From Artemia franciscana (taxonomy: Eukaryota > Arthropoda > Branchiopoda > Anostraca > Artemiidae), in NCBI RefSeq assembly GCF_032884065.1, contig NC_088871.1:13244393-13308392 (forward strand): DNA of 64,000 bases. The letters run 5' to 3'. Of this stretch, positions 32,621 to 42,839 are shown in pieces (within the stretch, counting starts at the first letter, position 1; each line of letters begins with the position of its first letter). The translations under genes and the position numbers were made by a program. The notes beneath the pieces were generated by a model that had not been told where the DNA came from, made no database searches, and saw only the letters and a list, made by a program, of their open reading frames with translations.

Positions 32621-34550
32621 TCATAAAGGAACATGCTGTTATTAAGCAAGGAGATAAAATTCAGTGACCTAATTACCAATTCTATTAAACAAAGAATTAA
32701 CGTCGTACCTACGTCTTGTACGTAGGAGAAGACGTAAGAGATAAAGTCTTTGTTGTCTCTTAGCTGCCTTAACTTATACGTTTCCTTATGTTGTTCACTA
32801 GCTCCCTAGAAAACCTTTGACATACCCTCCATCAGAAGATTTAATGCAGAGCAGACTGGTCGAGACAGAATCCATAAGGACCTTTGAACCTCGGTCATAC
32901 TAGTTCCATCGGTAAGGCCACCAGACATTTGGAGACATCGTATGAGCTGCTGCTCGCACGTTGGAGAGACCAGTCTAGAATATATGAGAACGTCTGGTAA
33001 CATGCATCCTCTTCTGGAAGGCTTGATAAACGGCAGGATAAGTTTCTTGGGACTTGACCATTCTCTGGAGGTAAAGCTGGCAGGATTTTGTGTAAATGTT
33101 GAGCCCAGATGGCACCAGATAAGGTAGCATGTCAGAGGTGGATCTTAAGTAGAGATCCCTTGACTGGGATCATTTCAGCTCTAAAGAAATTCCTCAGTAC
33201 AGATATCATATCGGATTATTGGGACCGCCGTTTCGACGTTCTGTACTGGATCAGTTCCAGTCTCTTTTTATTGATTAATCTCACCATTTGTCCAGGGAAG
33301 GTTTACTTTTATATCTGCAAAGACTGCTTCTTTGTTCATAAGATTTGTGTACAGTTTTTAAGTTCTAATATTTCTTCAGGCTACAGAATTGATTCATTAA
33401 CGCTGAAATTTTCTTCGAGAGAGACTTTGGAAAGCAGAATAGCATGTAGAATTGCTCATCATTGTATGTCAGAATAGTTGCCTTCTTATAGTGTGGTGAA
33501 AAAGAGGTTGCAACGCTGAAAAGGGTAAAATCACATATTGATGGCAATGAAACTTTTGTCTGGTACATTGTACATCAAATTTGCTTTTATTTTTGCGCTC
33601 AGCTGTTCGTTTTAAATTTTGACGGTACTTCACATACAGGAAAACGAATATGTACCAAGAGTTCAAGTTTTTTTTTTTAGAACAAAACTGAAAAAATTGA
33701 CACAAAAAGTCAAAAAGACTGGTTTATTGTCGACCTCGAATGTGCAACTTTGGATATATTTTTGACCTTATTCTTACTAAAACATTTATGTTTAGTTATA
33801 ATTTATGTTGCAAGCTGTTTTCAGCATTGGCTTGTTTGCCAGTACTATATATCAGTAACACCAGCACAAATAAACCGACTGTTGACATTCCCCTATGTTT
33901 ATAGGACTATATAAAATTAGTATTTTACTGAGAGCACAAAATCCAAGTAAAAAAGAATATTGATATAGGAGTTAAGAGTTAGTGCGTAGCGTCATTGCAA
34001 CAAACTAATATATAAAGCTTTCATAGTCTTATGCTAGCTATGATATAATTTACTTTCAGCTTGTATTCAAAATAGTTCTGAAATTTCTTTAGAATGCTTT
34101 ATTTTCATACTATAACCTTTTTATTGTTTAGTGTTTTCAGTAAAGTGCAAGTTTTCTATATCCTTCAAACGTAGTGAAGCATTATTAGTTGGTTTATTTT
34201 TACTAGTTTTTGATTGTATAGATTTAGGTAATGAGGAGGGGTCAACCCCTCTTGTTTACCTAATAATTTATGTTTCTTTTGAGTTTTTATTAATTTCAAT
34301 ATGCTTTAGCTCAAATATAAGACAAATTCAGGATGTATTGTCATGGATCGTGGTATTCATCTGCACGGGCTATATGTAATATTAAATGTAGCATAGGTTG
34401 ATAACTTTGTAGTTGTATTTAAAGATGTCACTCGGAGGAGTAGCTCGTATTACATAATATTGATGAGACTCAGATTATAAATTCTATTGAAAAAGATGGA
34501 AAATTAGTTTGTTTTTCTCCCTTAAACAAATATTTTTCTTCCCTTTTCAG

Positions 34551-34679
34551 CAAGAACATGCGATGTTCGTCGCAGAGTATAAAACCGCCAACATAGCAGC
34601 AAATGCAATGGAGATGCTGCATGGTCTAAACTCAATGCTATTTGACTGCCATGGACAACTCTTTATCAAGTTCTATTAG
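34551..34679 (+). CDS. terminal exon of the RBM45-like gene: second half of the RRM
   Basis: After the acceptor CCCTTTTCAG, phase 0 as required by the previous donor, the frame reads QEHAMFVAEYKTANIAANAM, EMLHGLNSMLF, then GQLFIKFY and a TAG stop. HAMFVAEY occupies the RNP1 position (aromatic Phe present, but lacking the usual K/R-G-F/Y-G/A start). IAANAMEMLHG is the helix-2 signature and GQLFIKF is beta-4. The protein stops right at the end of the RRM, whereas vertebrate RBM45 has a further RRM after RRM3. So this is either a lineage-specific short form, an alternative terminal exon, or a different RRM protein. Confidence 0.65.
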   Translation, partial: QEHAMFVAEYKTANIAANAMEMLHGLNSMLFDCHGQLFIKFY

Positions 34680-35187
34680 AAAATTTTTGAGATAGTACTA
34701 TATCTTTAGATTTAACATGACCCACCAGAGTCCTTGGGGATCGGTTTTGAAGTTGTGAATTTGTGCCTTATTTACGTAGAATATTTGCTATTGCTTAGTA
34801 GACAGACATTATTTTTGGAAGGAGTGAGACTTTGTGCTTGGGCTGGAATTCAATGGGGATAATTTTAGGAGGAAGGAAAGCTTGCATGGAGTAAATTTCT
34901 ACAGAAAATTTTCCACTGGGGGATTTCACAGGATTTCTACAAGATTTTTTTTTTTCAATTTGTCTTACGTTACTTTATCTTTGCCAACTCAATTTTGTAT
35001 GCGAAGAGTATCCGGAGGAAAGTTTTAGCTTGTTTTGACTCTGGGGCAAATTTCTATGGAAGGGGGAATTTTTGAAGTGATCAGAAAAACGATTAGAGCT
35101 TAAAGTCTTTTTTCAAATGAAAGTATACTAAATCGTATGCAAGAAATTTTACGAAGAATTGAAGGGATTTTCAACAAGGATGGAATA

Positions 35188-35457
35188 GTCAGAGTGCCAG
35201 ATTCTGTATCGTGCACCCACCCATGCCGGAAGGTACAAAATGCTGAGGACGGATCCTAAGGTAGTCGACTATGCTGAAAACGAATATCGTAGGGCGCATG
35301 TTCGCCGTTGGGGCGTTTCTGAGATATAGGCCAAAAACGCCAAATTTAGCTTATAACTAAGTGTGACGATTCAGGATTTTTTTGCGACTTATTGGGTTGA
35401 AGAATCTGGCGTTACGTTATATCAATCGAAAGAAGAGATCTAGATCTACAAGAATAT
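35188..35457 (+). repeat. left terminal inverted repeat
   Basis: Pairs with about 39104-39392. The outer 150 bases are best conserved; the inner part has several indels. Confidence 0.8.
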
Positions 35458-35889
35458 GATTTTTAAATTGAGTGCTGTAAAAATACAGCACTTTCAAACT
35501 GCTGTTAAAAATACTCATATTCCTCATTTTCTTCTTCCGAGAATTCAGATGGGGCAAGGTCAGACTCCCTGCATGCCCTCCTCGTTCCACGACAGGAGCA
35601 TAAGCTGCAGCATCCTTTCATTTTTGAGCAGCTACAGTCTTTCCTGCATCTTCCACTTTTGTATCTGCACTAAGATTCCAGGCTTGATGCTTCTTTACAG
35701 TTTGAGACGACCGCATTTACTTCAGCCATCTTCCATCCAAGGAGAAGTGGATCTGGAATGCTTGGCCGAGCCTGTACTGACGACAAGATTATCCATGTAG
35801 CGAATATGGCTCTTCGTATGCATGGCTCGAAGGTGTCGTCAGAAGGTGGAAGTCTTTTCACATCTTGTTTCTGGCACCGAATGTAAGCC

Positions 35890-38364
35890 CTTACACTGGC
35901 CAGTGAATTGAATCCGGCCTGTTTACCGTATTGTTTACAATGACCAGGAATTTTGAAAGGTTGTAAAATTCTCTAAACGCGTCGACTAAAAGCTTCCCTT
36001 CTGCATCCTTGATCTGTTCCGTCACGGACACCATTTTTGAGGCAAAAGTTGGAAACACCGCGGTGTTTAAGAAAGAAGCTTTCCCGACGCCGAAGAAAAA
36101 GTTCGTTGTGTCACAACCTGGCAGACAGTGCACGAACGGTAACATAATCTGCTCCTCTTTGGACAAGTGGACTCCATCCGCCGGCTCGTGTACTGGGATA
36201 ATGTAAGTCGGGAGCTTCAAGAAAATTTCGCTCAGTGCTTCAGCTTGAAGCTCTTCAAAAAAATGAACACAGGCTACTGCCACGTCTGTGTCGTTGGCAT
36301 GCACAACGATGCTACAAGCGTAACAGCTAGCGTACTTGGCATGTGTCATAAGGCGTTGGTCAGCCTCTTCGTGGCTGGAGGACAAGCATTCCTCGTAGTA
36401 ACAGTGTTCTGGTAAAGTTGGACATCAGCCACGCTTGACCAGAGATACTTTGAATCTCTCCTTGAACCCACCTGAGAGAAAAACGTTGAGTGCGTTCGGA
36501 AGCTGATCACTCATCTGCTCCCAGGTTTCATACAAAATTTCGAGGAGCCGGCTTTTAGACACTGAGTTTGCAAGTACGGCATCCCATTCTTCAATTGTGC
36601 TAAGAGCGGAAATCTGGAGGTTTTTCCCTTTCCCTTGTCGGAGTCTGCATGCTGATTTCATAGAGATCAACTCTCCGGTGTCCGCGAGCTTCCCAAACAG
36701 CCCGTTGTACCGATGTGCGACAATGTGGACTTCAGGAATACCCACTGGAAGATAATTCAGCAATGATAGAAGCAATCTTTCCGCAAAGGATTTGACTGTT
36801 TCAAACCTGGCAGGCCGATATGACTTTATCTTGGACATTAGGTCAATGATGTGTACTGTAGCTGATGTTGTTTCTTTGGATTTCAAAGTGGCCGGCCAAG
36901 CTCAAAGTCCTCCTTTTTTTCTTAGCCAGTTCAACAGCACAGATTTGTTCCCCGCCCTCATTTTTCAGCCAGAGGATGTCTTGGTTGATTGTTGTAAAAG
37001 ATGTTCAAAAATGGATGGAGGGAAAGGAAGAATCTCTTTTGTGAGGATCTTTGCAACGGCTTTCTCCTTTTCTTCGCCGTAGCTCAACTAACCAGTAATG
37101 ATTCTCTTTAAGGCTGTTACTTCAGAGCTCAGGAGATCGGTTTTAGGGACACCATTCACTTTCTGAGTTTTTCTCTCTGAAGGGAAAGTTCGGAGTACAA
37201 CCTTTTTCACATCGTCTTTCCTGTTGCACAGAAAGTACTCAACCACCTCTTTTCCTTTTTGTGGCTAGGCAAGTAATATCAGAAACAATTTTCTCATTGA
37301 CCACAACTTCTGACGTCACAATATTCACTAGGTCGAAGTCCACTCTGCTGAACGGATTGCCACATGTAGTGCAAATGTCTCGAACTCTATCTCGTGAAAG
37401 TTGTAATCGCGTCGTCGTCGACTGATTGTCTTCGTGATATCGTGTATCTGTGGATAAGTTGACTACTTGCAGGAAACCATTGCTGATGGCAGCGGGAATC
37501 GGTAAGTAAGAATCCAAGCTTCAGTCTGTCTCTCATCCATTTGTTCTCCTATTATTCCGGCCGTCGTCTTTGCATCCTTGTTCACTGTACATTCCAGTGT
37601 CTTGTCGGAACAGGCGGCCGTAAACCTAGTGTGCGTTCTCTTCACTGCAAAGTATCCTTTCATGAGCCTTCTGTGTACATCAGGAAAGATTTGTGGTAAA
37701 CTTCGCATGTCATATAGGTACTGTATGAGACAACTTGTATACTGAGGATGGTCAGCCACCACTGAGTATCGCACCATCCGAGCAATTGCTGTCAAATGAG
37801 ACTCCCAGTCACAGTCTCGTTCAGCAAGATTGAATTGCATCGCTATTTCAAGTATTTCAAGAACCACTGCCAGAAAGCAAACATGGGTGACGCATTTCGA
37901 AGGGTTTCGAAGGCATTCATTATGGGAGCCAAAGTGATTAAGGTATCGTTTGCCTTCTGAAGTGCAATTCGCGCGTTAGCACCGTTTGCCAATGAAGTCC
38001 TGAATAGCTCAATGGCACTACCCAGCTGGTCCAGACGGGATAAGTCTTCTTGTGCTTCGGAGTAATACTCTTCCAAGGACTCCCAGTAAAGGGCTAGCAA
38101 GACCTCGTACAGTATGCAGTAGGCATTGATATCTTGGTAGTAGCCGAGCTAGTTGAGCAGGAGGTGGAAGCCTCCCATCCGTAGGATTACGTTTTTGAAG
38201 TCATCCGGGTATTTACTTTTCACTCCCTGTGCTAGTTGACAAATGAAGAGATCTTGCGTGACCACCGTATCGTCACATCCGACAGGTTTACTTATCGCCG
38301 TGAACGTTCGCAGAGATTTTTCGACTGTTGCACGGTTGTTTGGTGTTTCAAGAAGGAAAGGCAA
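35890..38364 (-). pseudogene. decayed intronless transposon gene with FEN/XPG-like nuclease motifs
   Basis: Minus-strand pieces in different frames, N to C. 38149-38364: VILRMGGFHLLLN. 37843-38100: LALYWESLEEYYSEAQEDL. 37463-37867: CDWESHLTAIARMVRYSVVA, then LPQIFPDVHRRLMKGYFAV and NKDAKTTAGIIG. 37239-37517: a Cys pair (CTTCGNPF). 36425-36886: EVHIVAHRYNGLFGK. 35891-36385: SSHEEADQRLMTHA, VHANDTDVAVAC, MLPFVHCLPGCDTTNFFFGV. The last block has acidic motifs in the order and spacing of the FEN1/XPG core (E-A-E-A-x-C; E-D-M-D; L-L-G-S-D-Y..GIG). I recognise the 'GGFH...HEEAD...NDTDV...GCDTT' family as widespread, multi-copy and uncharacterised in invertebrates. Stops and frameshifts make this copy inactive. 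The nuclease assignment is my inference. Confidence 0.7.
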
Positions 38365-39103
38365 GATATTAGATTAAATATTGACAAATCAATTTCAAAT
38401 CACAGATGTTCTATTTGACAAGCATTTTCACTAGAACTGGAAGTTCCAATACTAAATCTGATTGATCAATGTAACATGCCTTTTTATCAGTCCTTATAAA
38501 TCTAAATTAGTCAGTATCACCTAGTTTCTTGTGATATTTAATTTTGTAAATTACTTTCATTAAGTCTCTTTCTTCTGCAAAAGAAATTTACACTCATTTT
38601 TCCAGCCAACTTTACAACACCAAAAGTGCTTTTAAAAATTCTATTTCTTTAAAAATTGTTTTTTGATCTTCCAAATTTGTGTCATATTCTTCATTATCAT
38701 CCATCAGCAAATCAGTATTTGCGTCAGAATCACATGTTGAGTCAACCTGAAGTAACTGTTTTTTTTTAATCTTTGCCTACCTGACTCACTTTTCTTTTTC
38801 ATCTTCTGCTTAGCTTATCAATCAACTTCCCGCTAGGTAGTAGGTTACTAAACAAAATTCATATTATCGGGTACACTCGCTAAAAAAGTTGTAGACCCCC
38901 CAGATATAATAATTTGAACTTTTATTCTTAGCTCAATGTGTTCGGAATTAAACGGGCTTTCTTTTTTAATATAAAAAAAATACTTTATCTCGAAAAAATT
39001 TCGAGTTTTTAGCTTTTCTGTTAGAAATTTGTTGACAAAAATCTGACTTTTTTTTAAACTGCAGTAAAAACTGTACTATTTTTAATTTTTTTTTTTTTTA
39101 CAA

Positions 39104-39392
39104 ACAAAAATCATATTCGTGTAGCCCCAAGTCTCTTCTTTCTATTGATGTAAGAGTACACCGGATTTGACCAATCTTATCTGTTAAAAAGATTTAGAAT
39201 CATCGAACCCCATTATAGGCCAAATTTGGTGTTTTTGGCCTATATCTCAGAAACGCCCCAACGGCGAACATGCGCCCTACGATATTCGTTTTCAGCATGG
39301 TCGACTACCTTAGGATCTGTCCTCAGCATTTTTGTACCTTCCGGCATGGGTACTAATCGAAATAAGCGAGATACAGAATCTGGCGCTCTGAC
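39104..39392 (-). repeat. right terminal inverted repeat
   Basis: Reverse complement of the left repeat at 35188-35457. The ORF at 39226-39531 is an accidental frame across it. Confidence 0.8.
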
Positions 39393-39435
39393 TAGAATGG
39401 TCCGGAATAATTTTAAGAGGGGTGTATTTTCGTGT

Positions 39436-40440
39436 GGACAGGGGGAGGCTTTCAACGGAAGAGTTTCTCCTGAGGGGAGGTTATTGTTCGTGCAGGATGA
39501 GCTAGCTTTACTGGTATTATTCGAAAAATGATTAGAAATTAAATGATTAGAAATCAAACAGTTTTTTCAACTGAAAGTAAGGAGCAACCCGAAAACTCAA
39601 ATGATAAAAAAATTATTCCGTATATGAAGATATGAAGTTTGTCCCCTCCTAAATAAATTACTCCTTACTCTAAAGTTTGACAATTTGACTCAATTTCCTT
39701 AGAACAAGTCCTGAACACAGGAGCCATTTCTGAAAATTACGATTGAAGAGCAAGGTATTGAGGAGGGGTGCAACCCCTTCATATATGGAATAATTTCAGT
39801 TCGCTTTGAATTTAGTGTTGTTCCTTACTTTCAGTTGAAAAAACTTGTTTTACTTACTTAATAAATGTAGAATTGCATAGTATGGGAATAACACTGTGTG
39901 TTCTAAAGTTTTTTTTTATAATTTATATCGTTTTTTATAGTAATGTTTTTAAAGTAATGTCTTTTAAGTAATCTTTGTTATCTCCTGAATTTTGATAAAT
40001 AAATGACCATTCAGTGAAAATATGTGTTTACTAGGGTTTCCAAAAGCTTTGACAATTCTCAAAATCTCCATTTGAAGCTTGAGTGAAATTCAATTTTTCT
40101 GCCTTTGATTGGAAGTACAATGTCTGGTTGGGTCCAAATCATCCAACATCCTTACGGAGTTCTCCTCAAGATTTCTTTAGGCAACTGGGTCTACTTTGGC
40201 GAATCTTACAGTCACATCACTGACCCCTGTCTCAGCCAAAATACCAGCCACAAAAACACTATTACTCCTTCAGACCAGAATAAAGACAATTCGGCATTTG
40301 CTCCGAAAGAGCGAGGCTTTTTTTTTTACAAGAGTTCCAATTCACATAAAGAGGGAAGGGGGGTTACGTTTGTTAGAGAACTATATAGGGGAGCTTTCTT
40401 ATAGTGTTTTTCTGATAAAAAATACTAAAAACAAATTTCA
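39436..40440 (+). repeat. repeat shared with 16002-16480 (longer copy)
   Basis: Carries the same blocks as the 16-kb copy plus about 400 bases in the middle (39740-40150), including a family H-like box near 39560-39850 (CAACTGAAAGTAAGGAGCAAC and its inverse GTTCCTTACTTTCAGTTGAA). It ends with TTTCTGATAAAAAATACTAA. Confidence 0.7.
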
Positions 40441-41205
40441 GCATGAAAATACTAGAGCAAATATATGCCCTCTCTTCCTCAACGACGCCACTGGTGACAA
40501 TCAATAGCATCAATTAGCGAATAGTAGAGGGCGGGGGACAGGGCAAAAAATATTTTTCGGAGCCTAAAAATTGGGATTACGCTGTGTTTTCAGTTTCTTA
40601 CAGTAACATAAGAAAACAAGACTTTTTTTTTAAATCAAAATTACAACGAAAAGGTTTATTTTTGATAAATATAGGGGATGGCTGGAAAAAATCTTGTAGG
40701 GAGAATTCCCCCTTAAAGTTAAAGAATAACCTCAAAAATGCCCTTGAGTCTCCTTTCTCTTATCGCCCTCATTCCTTCGTCTAGGAACGGTATTTACAGT
40801 TTAGGTGGGTCGTCTAAAAGTAGGGGTTTTGAGATCTTTCTGGGCAAATCTTTTCTTTTGTAGATCCTAGGGAGTTTTTAGGCTTATAGTACATTTAGCC
40901 TTAAGCTCCTTATATTGTTTCTATTGTGTTATATTGCGGACTCAACGATCTGTGTAAAGGGAGAACATTCAAGAGATGATACTCCCTGTGAAGGGAGAAC
41001 GAGACAAGCACGTAAAGGTCCATTTGTTAGACTAATAGGGGGCATCGCAAGGGGTCTGGGGGCCTCTGCTACCAGATTAGAAAGAAACAATTCTTGGATT
41101 TATTTCCAACGTCGTTAGATGGTGTAAATGCGAGCCTACCTCAAGCTACATGAAGTCCTTTTATTTCGTTTTAAACATAACTATTCATGAATTGATTATC
41201 TCTAG
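40441..41205. other. unassigned sequence upstream of a candidate terminal exon
   Basis: No domain is recognised. A 63-residue open frame at 40915-41118 (+) has moderately coding-like composition and a short internal duplication (AAGGGAGAAC twice), but no clear splice sites. Confidence 0.35.
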
Positions 41206-41487
41206 AATATAGCACCTGCTTCGAATGCCGCCACATCTACCCGCAAAGACGCTCTACAATTTCGACGGTTGGAAGCAACCTCGCGGTTGACCGAAGAAAC
41301 GTTTGTCCCACAACTTGTCCGAGTTCTTGACGATGGGAAACATCAGACCGGGCGAAGTGAAAATATTCACTATGTACCGAAGCGAATGAAGGAGGCAGAC
41401 GTCACTCTCCACACCGAGCAGTGCCCATCAGGAGACATAAGTCAAATTCAGTCAAGTGGATATAGCCACGTAAATCATTTAGTCTGA
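41206..41487 (+). CDS. candidate terminal exon, function unknown
   Basis: After an acceptor-like TTATCTCTAG the frame is open for 93 codons to TGA. It encodes a hydrophilic, Arg/Glu/Thr-rich peptide (NIAPASNAATSTRKDALQFR at its start, LTEETFVPQLVRVLDDGKHQ in the middle, QSSGYSHVNHLV at its end). Base composition is clearly richer in G+C than its flanks, which is unlike the surrounding repeats and supports coding. I recognise no domain. It could be the last exon of a plus-strand gene, or a fragment of an unrecognised element. Confidence 0.4.
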   Translation, partial: NIAPASNAATSTRKDALQFRRLEATSRLTEETFVPQLVRVLDDGKHQTGRSENIHYVPKRMKEADVTLHTEQCPSGDISQIQSSGYSHVNHLV

Positions 41488-42160
41488 AAAGTAAAGGGCA
41501 AAATAATGCTAAGAAAAACTGAACAAACACTAGTACAAGTCCGTGGAGACTGATAGTCCATAAAGCATTAATTTTCTTCACTTGAAACTATGAATAGGAT
41601 CTACCGTGTTGAAATACAGCTTGTGTCCCAATTCCTTGTTTCTGCTAAATCTTTTTTTGTTTGAGTCCATCTTTAAGGACTTTTGTGTCATTTCGTTTTG
41701 CTTTTCTATAGTTCAGTGCTTAGGGTACTTTATAGTATACTCACTAGAATTTTACTGGAATATCATCTATGCTCCTATAGTCTTCTTCCTAAACTGTTAG
41801 TACCTAGATGGAAATGTAGAATTTTTCAAGTAAATACGGAATGTAAAGGATAAATACTGATAAAATTAAAGTAAGCAATCATTTACCTGATAAAGTTTTA
41901 ATGTCTTGTTGCTGTGGATTTTGCTTGGGTGATAAGGAAACCTTGCTTTTATGTATATATTTGGTGTGAATTTAATTATCTTGCTATATAACTGGCGCTT
42001 AGAATATATAAATATAGCGCTGACGCTATATCAAGTAGCGGATATCAACGCCAATGGCTTCAACAAGATTTGAAACTAACCAGGATTAAAATGACTAATC
42101 ACCAGGAAATTTGGTGATTTTTGAAAAAAGTGGAATTTCTTAGAAAACGAAACTAAAAAA
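41488..42160. other. AT-rich sequence, no supported feature
   Basis: Possible 3' flank of the exon ending at 41487, with several AATAAA-like words downstream. Nothing else recognised. Confidence 0.4.
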
Positions 42161-42165
42161 AAAAT

Positions 42166-42262
42166 GGCCCCAGAGAGGCGCGAACGACTTACAAGACTTA
42201 CTGCTTGAAAGTTGTCCAATCACAATTTCATTCAAGCACGCTAACCACTCCGCCAAGAGGGC
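42166..42262 (-). repeat. tRNA-derived sequence (pseudo-tRNA or SINE head)
   Basis: On the minus strand, TGGCGGAGTGG (42245-42255) is a good box A followed by TTAGCGTGC, and CGTTCGCGCC (about 42177-42186) is a box B-like sequence. Between them GCTTGAA and TTCAAGC (42231-42237 and 42203-42209) can pair as an elongated anticodon stem around a loop of about 21 bases, as in an intron-bearing tRNA. The acceptor and T stems do not close well, so a functional tRNA is unlikely. Confidence 0.4.
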
Positions 42263-42561
42263 TTGCATCACAGCAAATTTTGATTAGACGGTTGTACATA
42301 GTGAATCAAAGTGATATAAATAGACCAAGGAACAGAAATGAAGCAAAGAAATTTTTTATTCTAAAAAAAGTTTTTTTTATGACTTAGTTTTTATGACGCT
42401 AGTTTTTATGACTTAGTGTATCAGAATGTTTCAATTAGCTGAAAACTCAATAAAAAATAATTACGGTATTACCAAAGCAAATTCTCAGCCAAATAATTTC
42501 TTAATTTCTAGTCCTGAATCAAAACAAAAGACGGTAAAATGTATATTCAGGAGACAACAAT

Positions 42562-42836
42562 TCAGACGGAGCATTATCTCTTGAATCATGTTCTCTCTTT
42601 ACAGAGAAAATTGTCCAGAAACATAATAAGGAGCCTAAAGGCATACGACTCCAAAGTTTTATTATTTATTAATTTTTGTTGCCCAACAATTTTTTTTTTC
42701 TCAGTAAGCATTTCAGACCAAACATTATCTCTTGAATCATGTTCTCTCTTTACACAGAAAACTGTCTAGAAACAAGATAAGGAGCCTAAAGGCATACGGC
42801 TCCAAAGTTTTATTATTTATTAGTTTTGTTTCCCAG
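42562..42836. repeat. direct duplication of about 120 bp
   Basis: CATTATCTCTTGAATCATGT, TCTCTCTTTACA.AGAAAA.TGTC and AAGGAGCCTAAAGGCATACG occur in order at 42562-42690 and again at 42714-42836. Confidence 0.85.
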
Positions 42837-42839
42837 AGG

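Larger units (their letters stand above)
31909..34550 (+). other. intron of the RBM45-like gene
   Basis: It contains GTAC-spaced repeat copy 3, split by a retrotransposon tail (31975-32620). From 32700 to 33480 lies slightly more GC-rich sequence with open frames on both strands that I cannot assign (for example minus 32806-33003). The rest is AT-rich sequence to the acceptor CCCTTTTCAG at 34550. Confidence 0.5.
35188..39392 (-). mobile_element. 4.2-kb DNA transposon with long imperfect terminal inverted repeats and a nuclease-like gene
   Basis: The ends are reverse complements: left GTCAGAGTGCCAGATTCTGT (35188) matches right ACAGAATCTGGCGCTCTGAC (ending 39392). Similarity extends about 270 bases inward (CCGGAAGGTACAAAATGC, CTGAAAACGAATATCGTAGG, GGCGTTTCTGAGATATAGGC, AAAGAAGAGA, GAATATGATTTTT), with indels. 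A TA dinucleotide flanks both sides (35186-35187, 39393-39394), but the exact ends are uncertain by a few bases. A single decayed gene fills the middle on the minus strand. Confidence 0.75.

Noticed and set aside
32806..33477. Opposed ORFs of 65 and 122 residues in the RBM45-like intron
   Set aside because: Somewhat coding-like composition, but no domain, no splice sites and stops in both frames. Possibly an old element fragment.
35456..35800. 114-residue plus-strand ORF in the TIR element
   Set aside because: Antisense to the decayed transposon gene and partly inside the terminal repeat.
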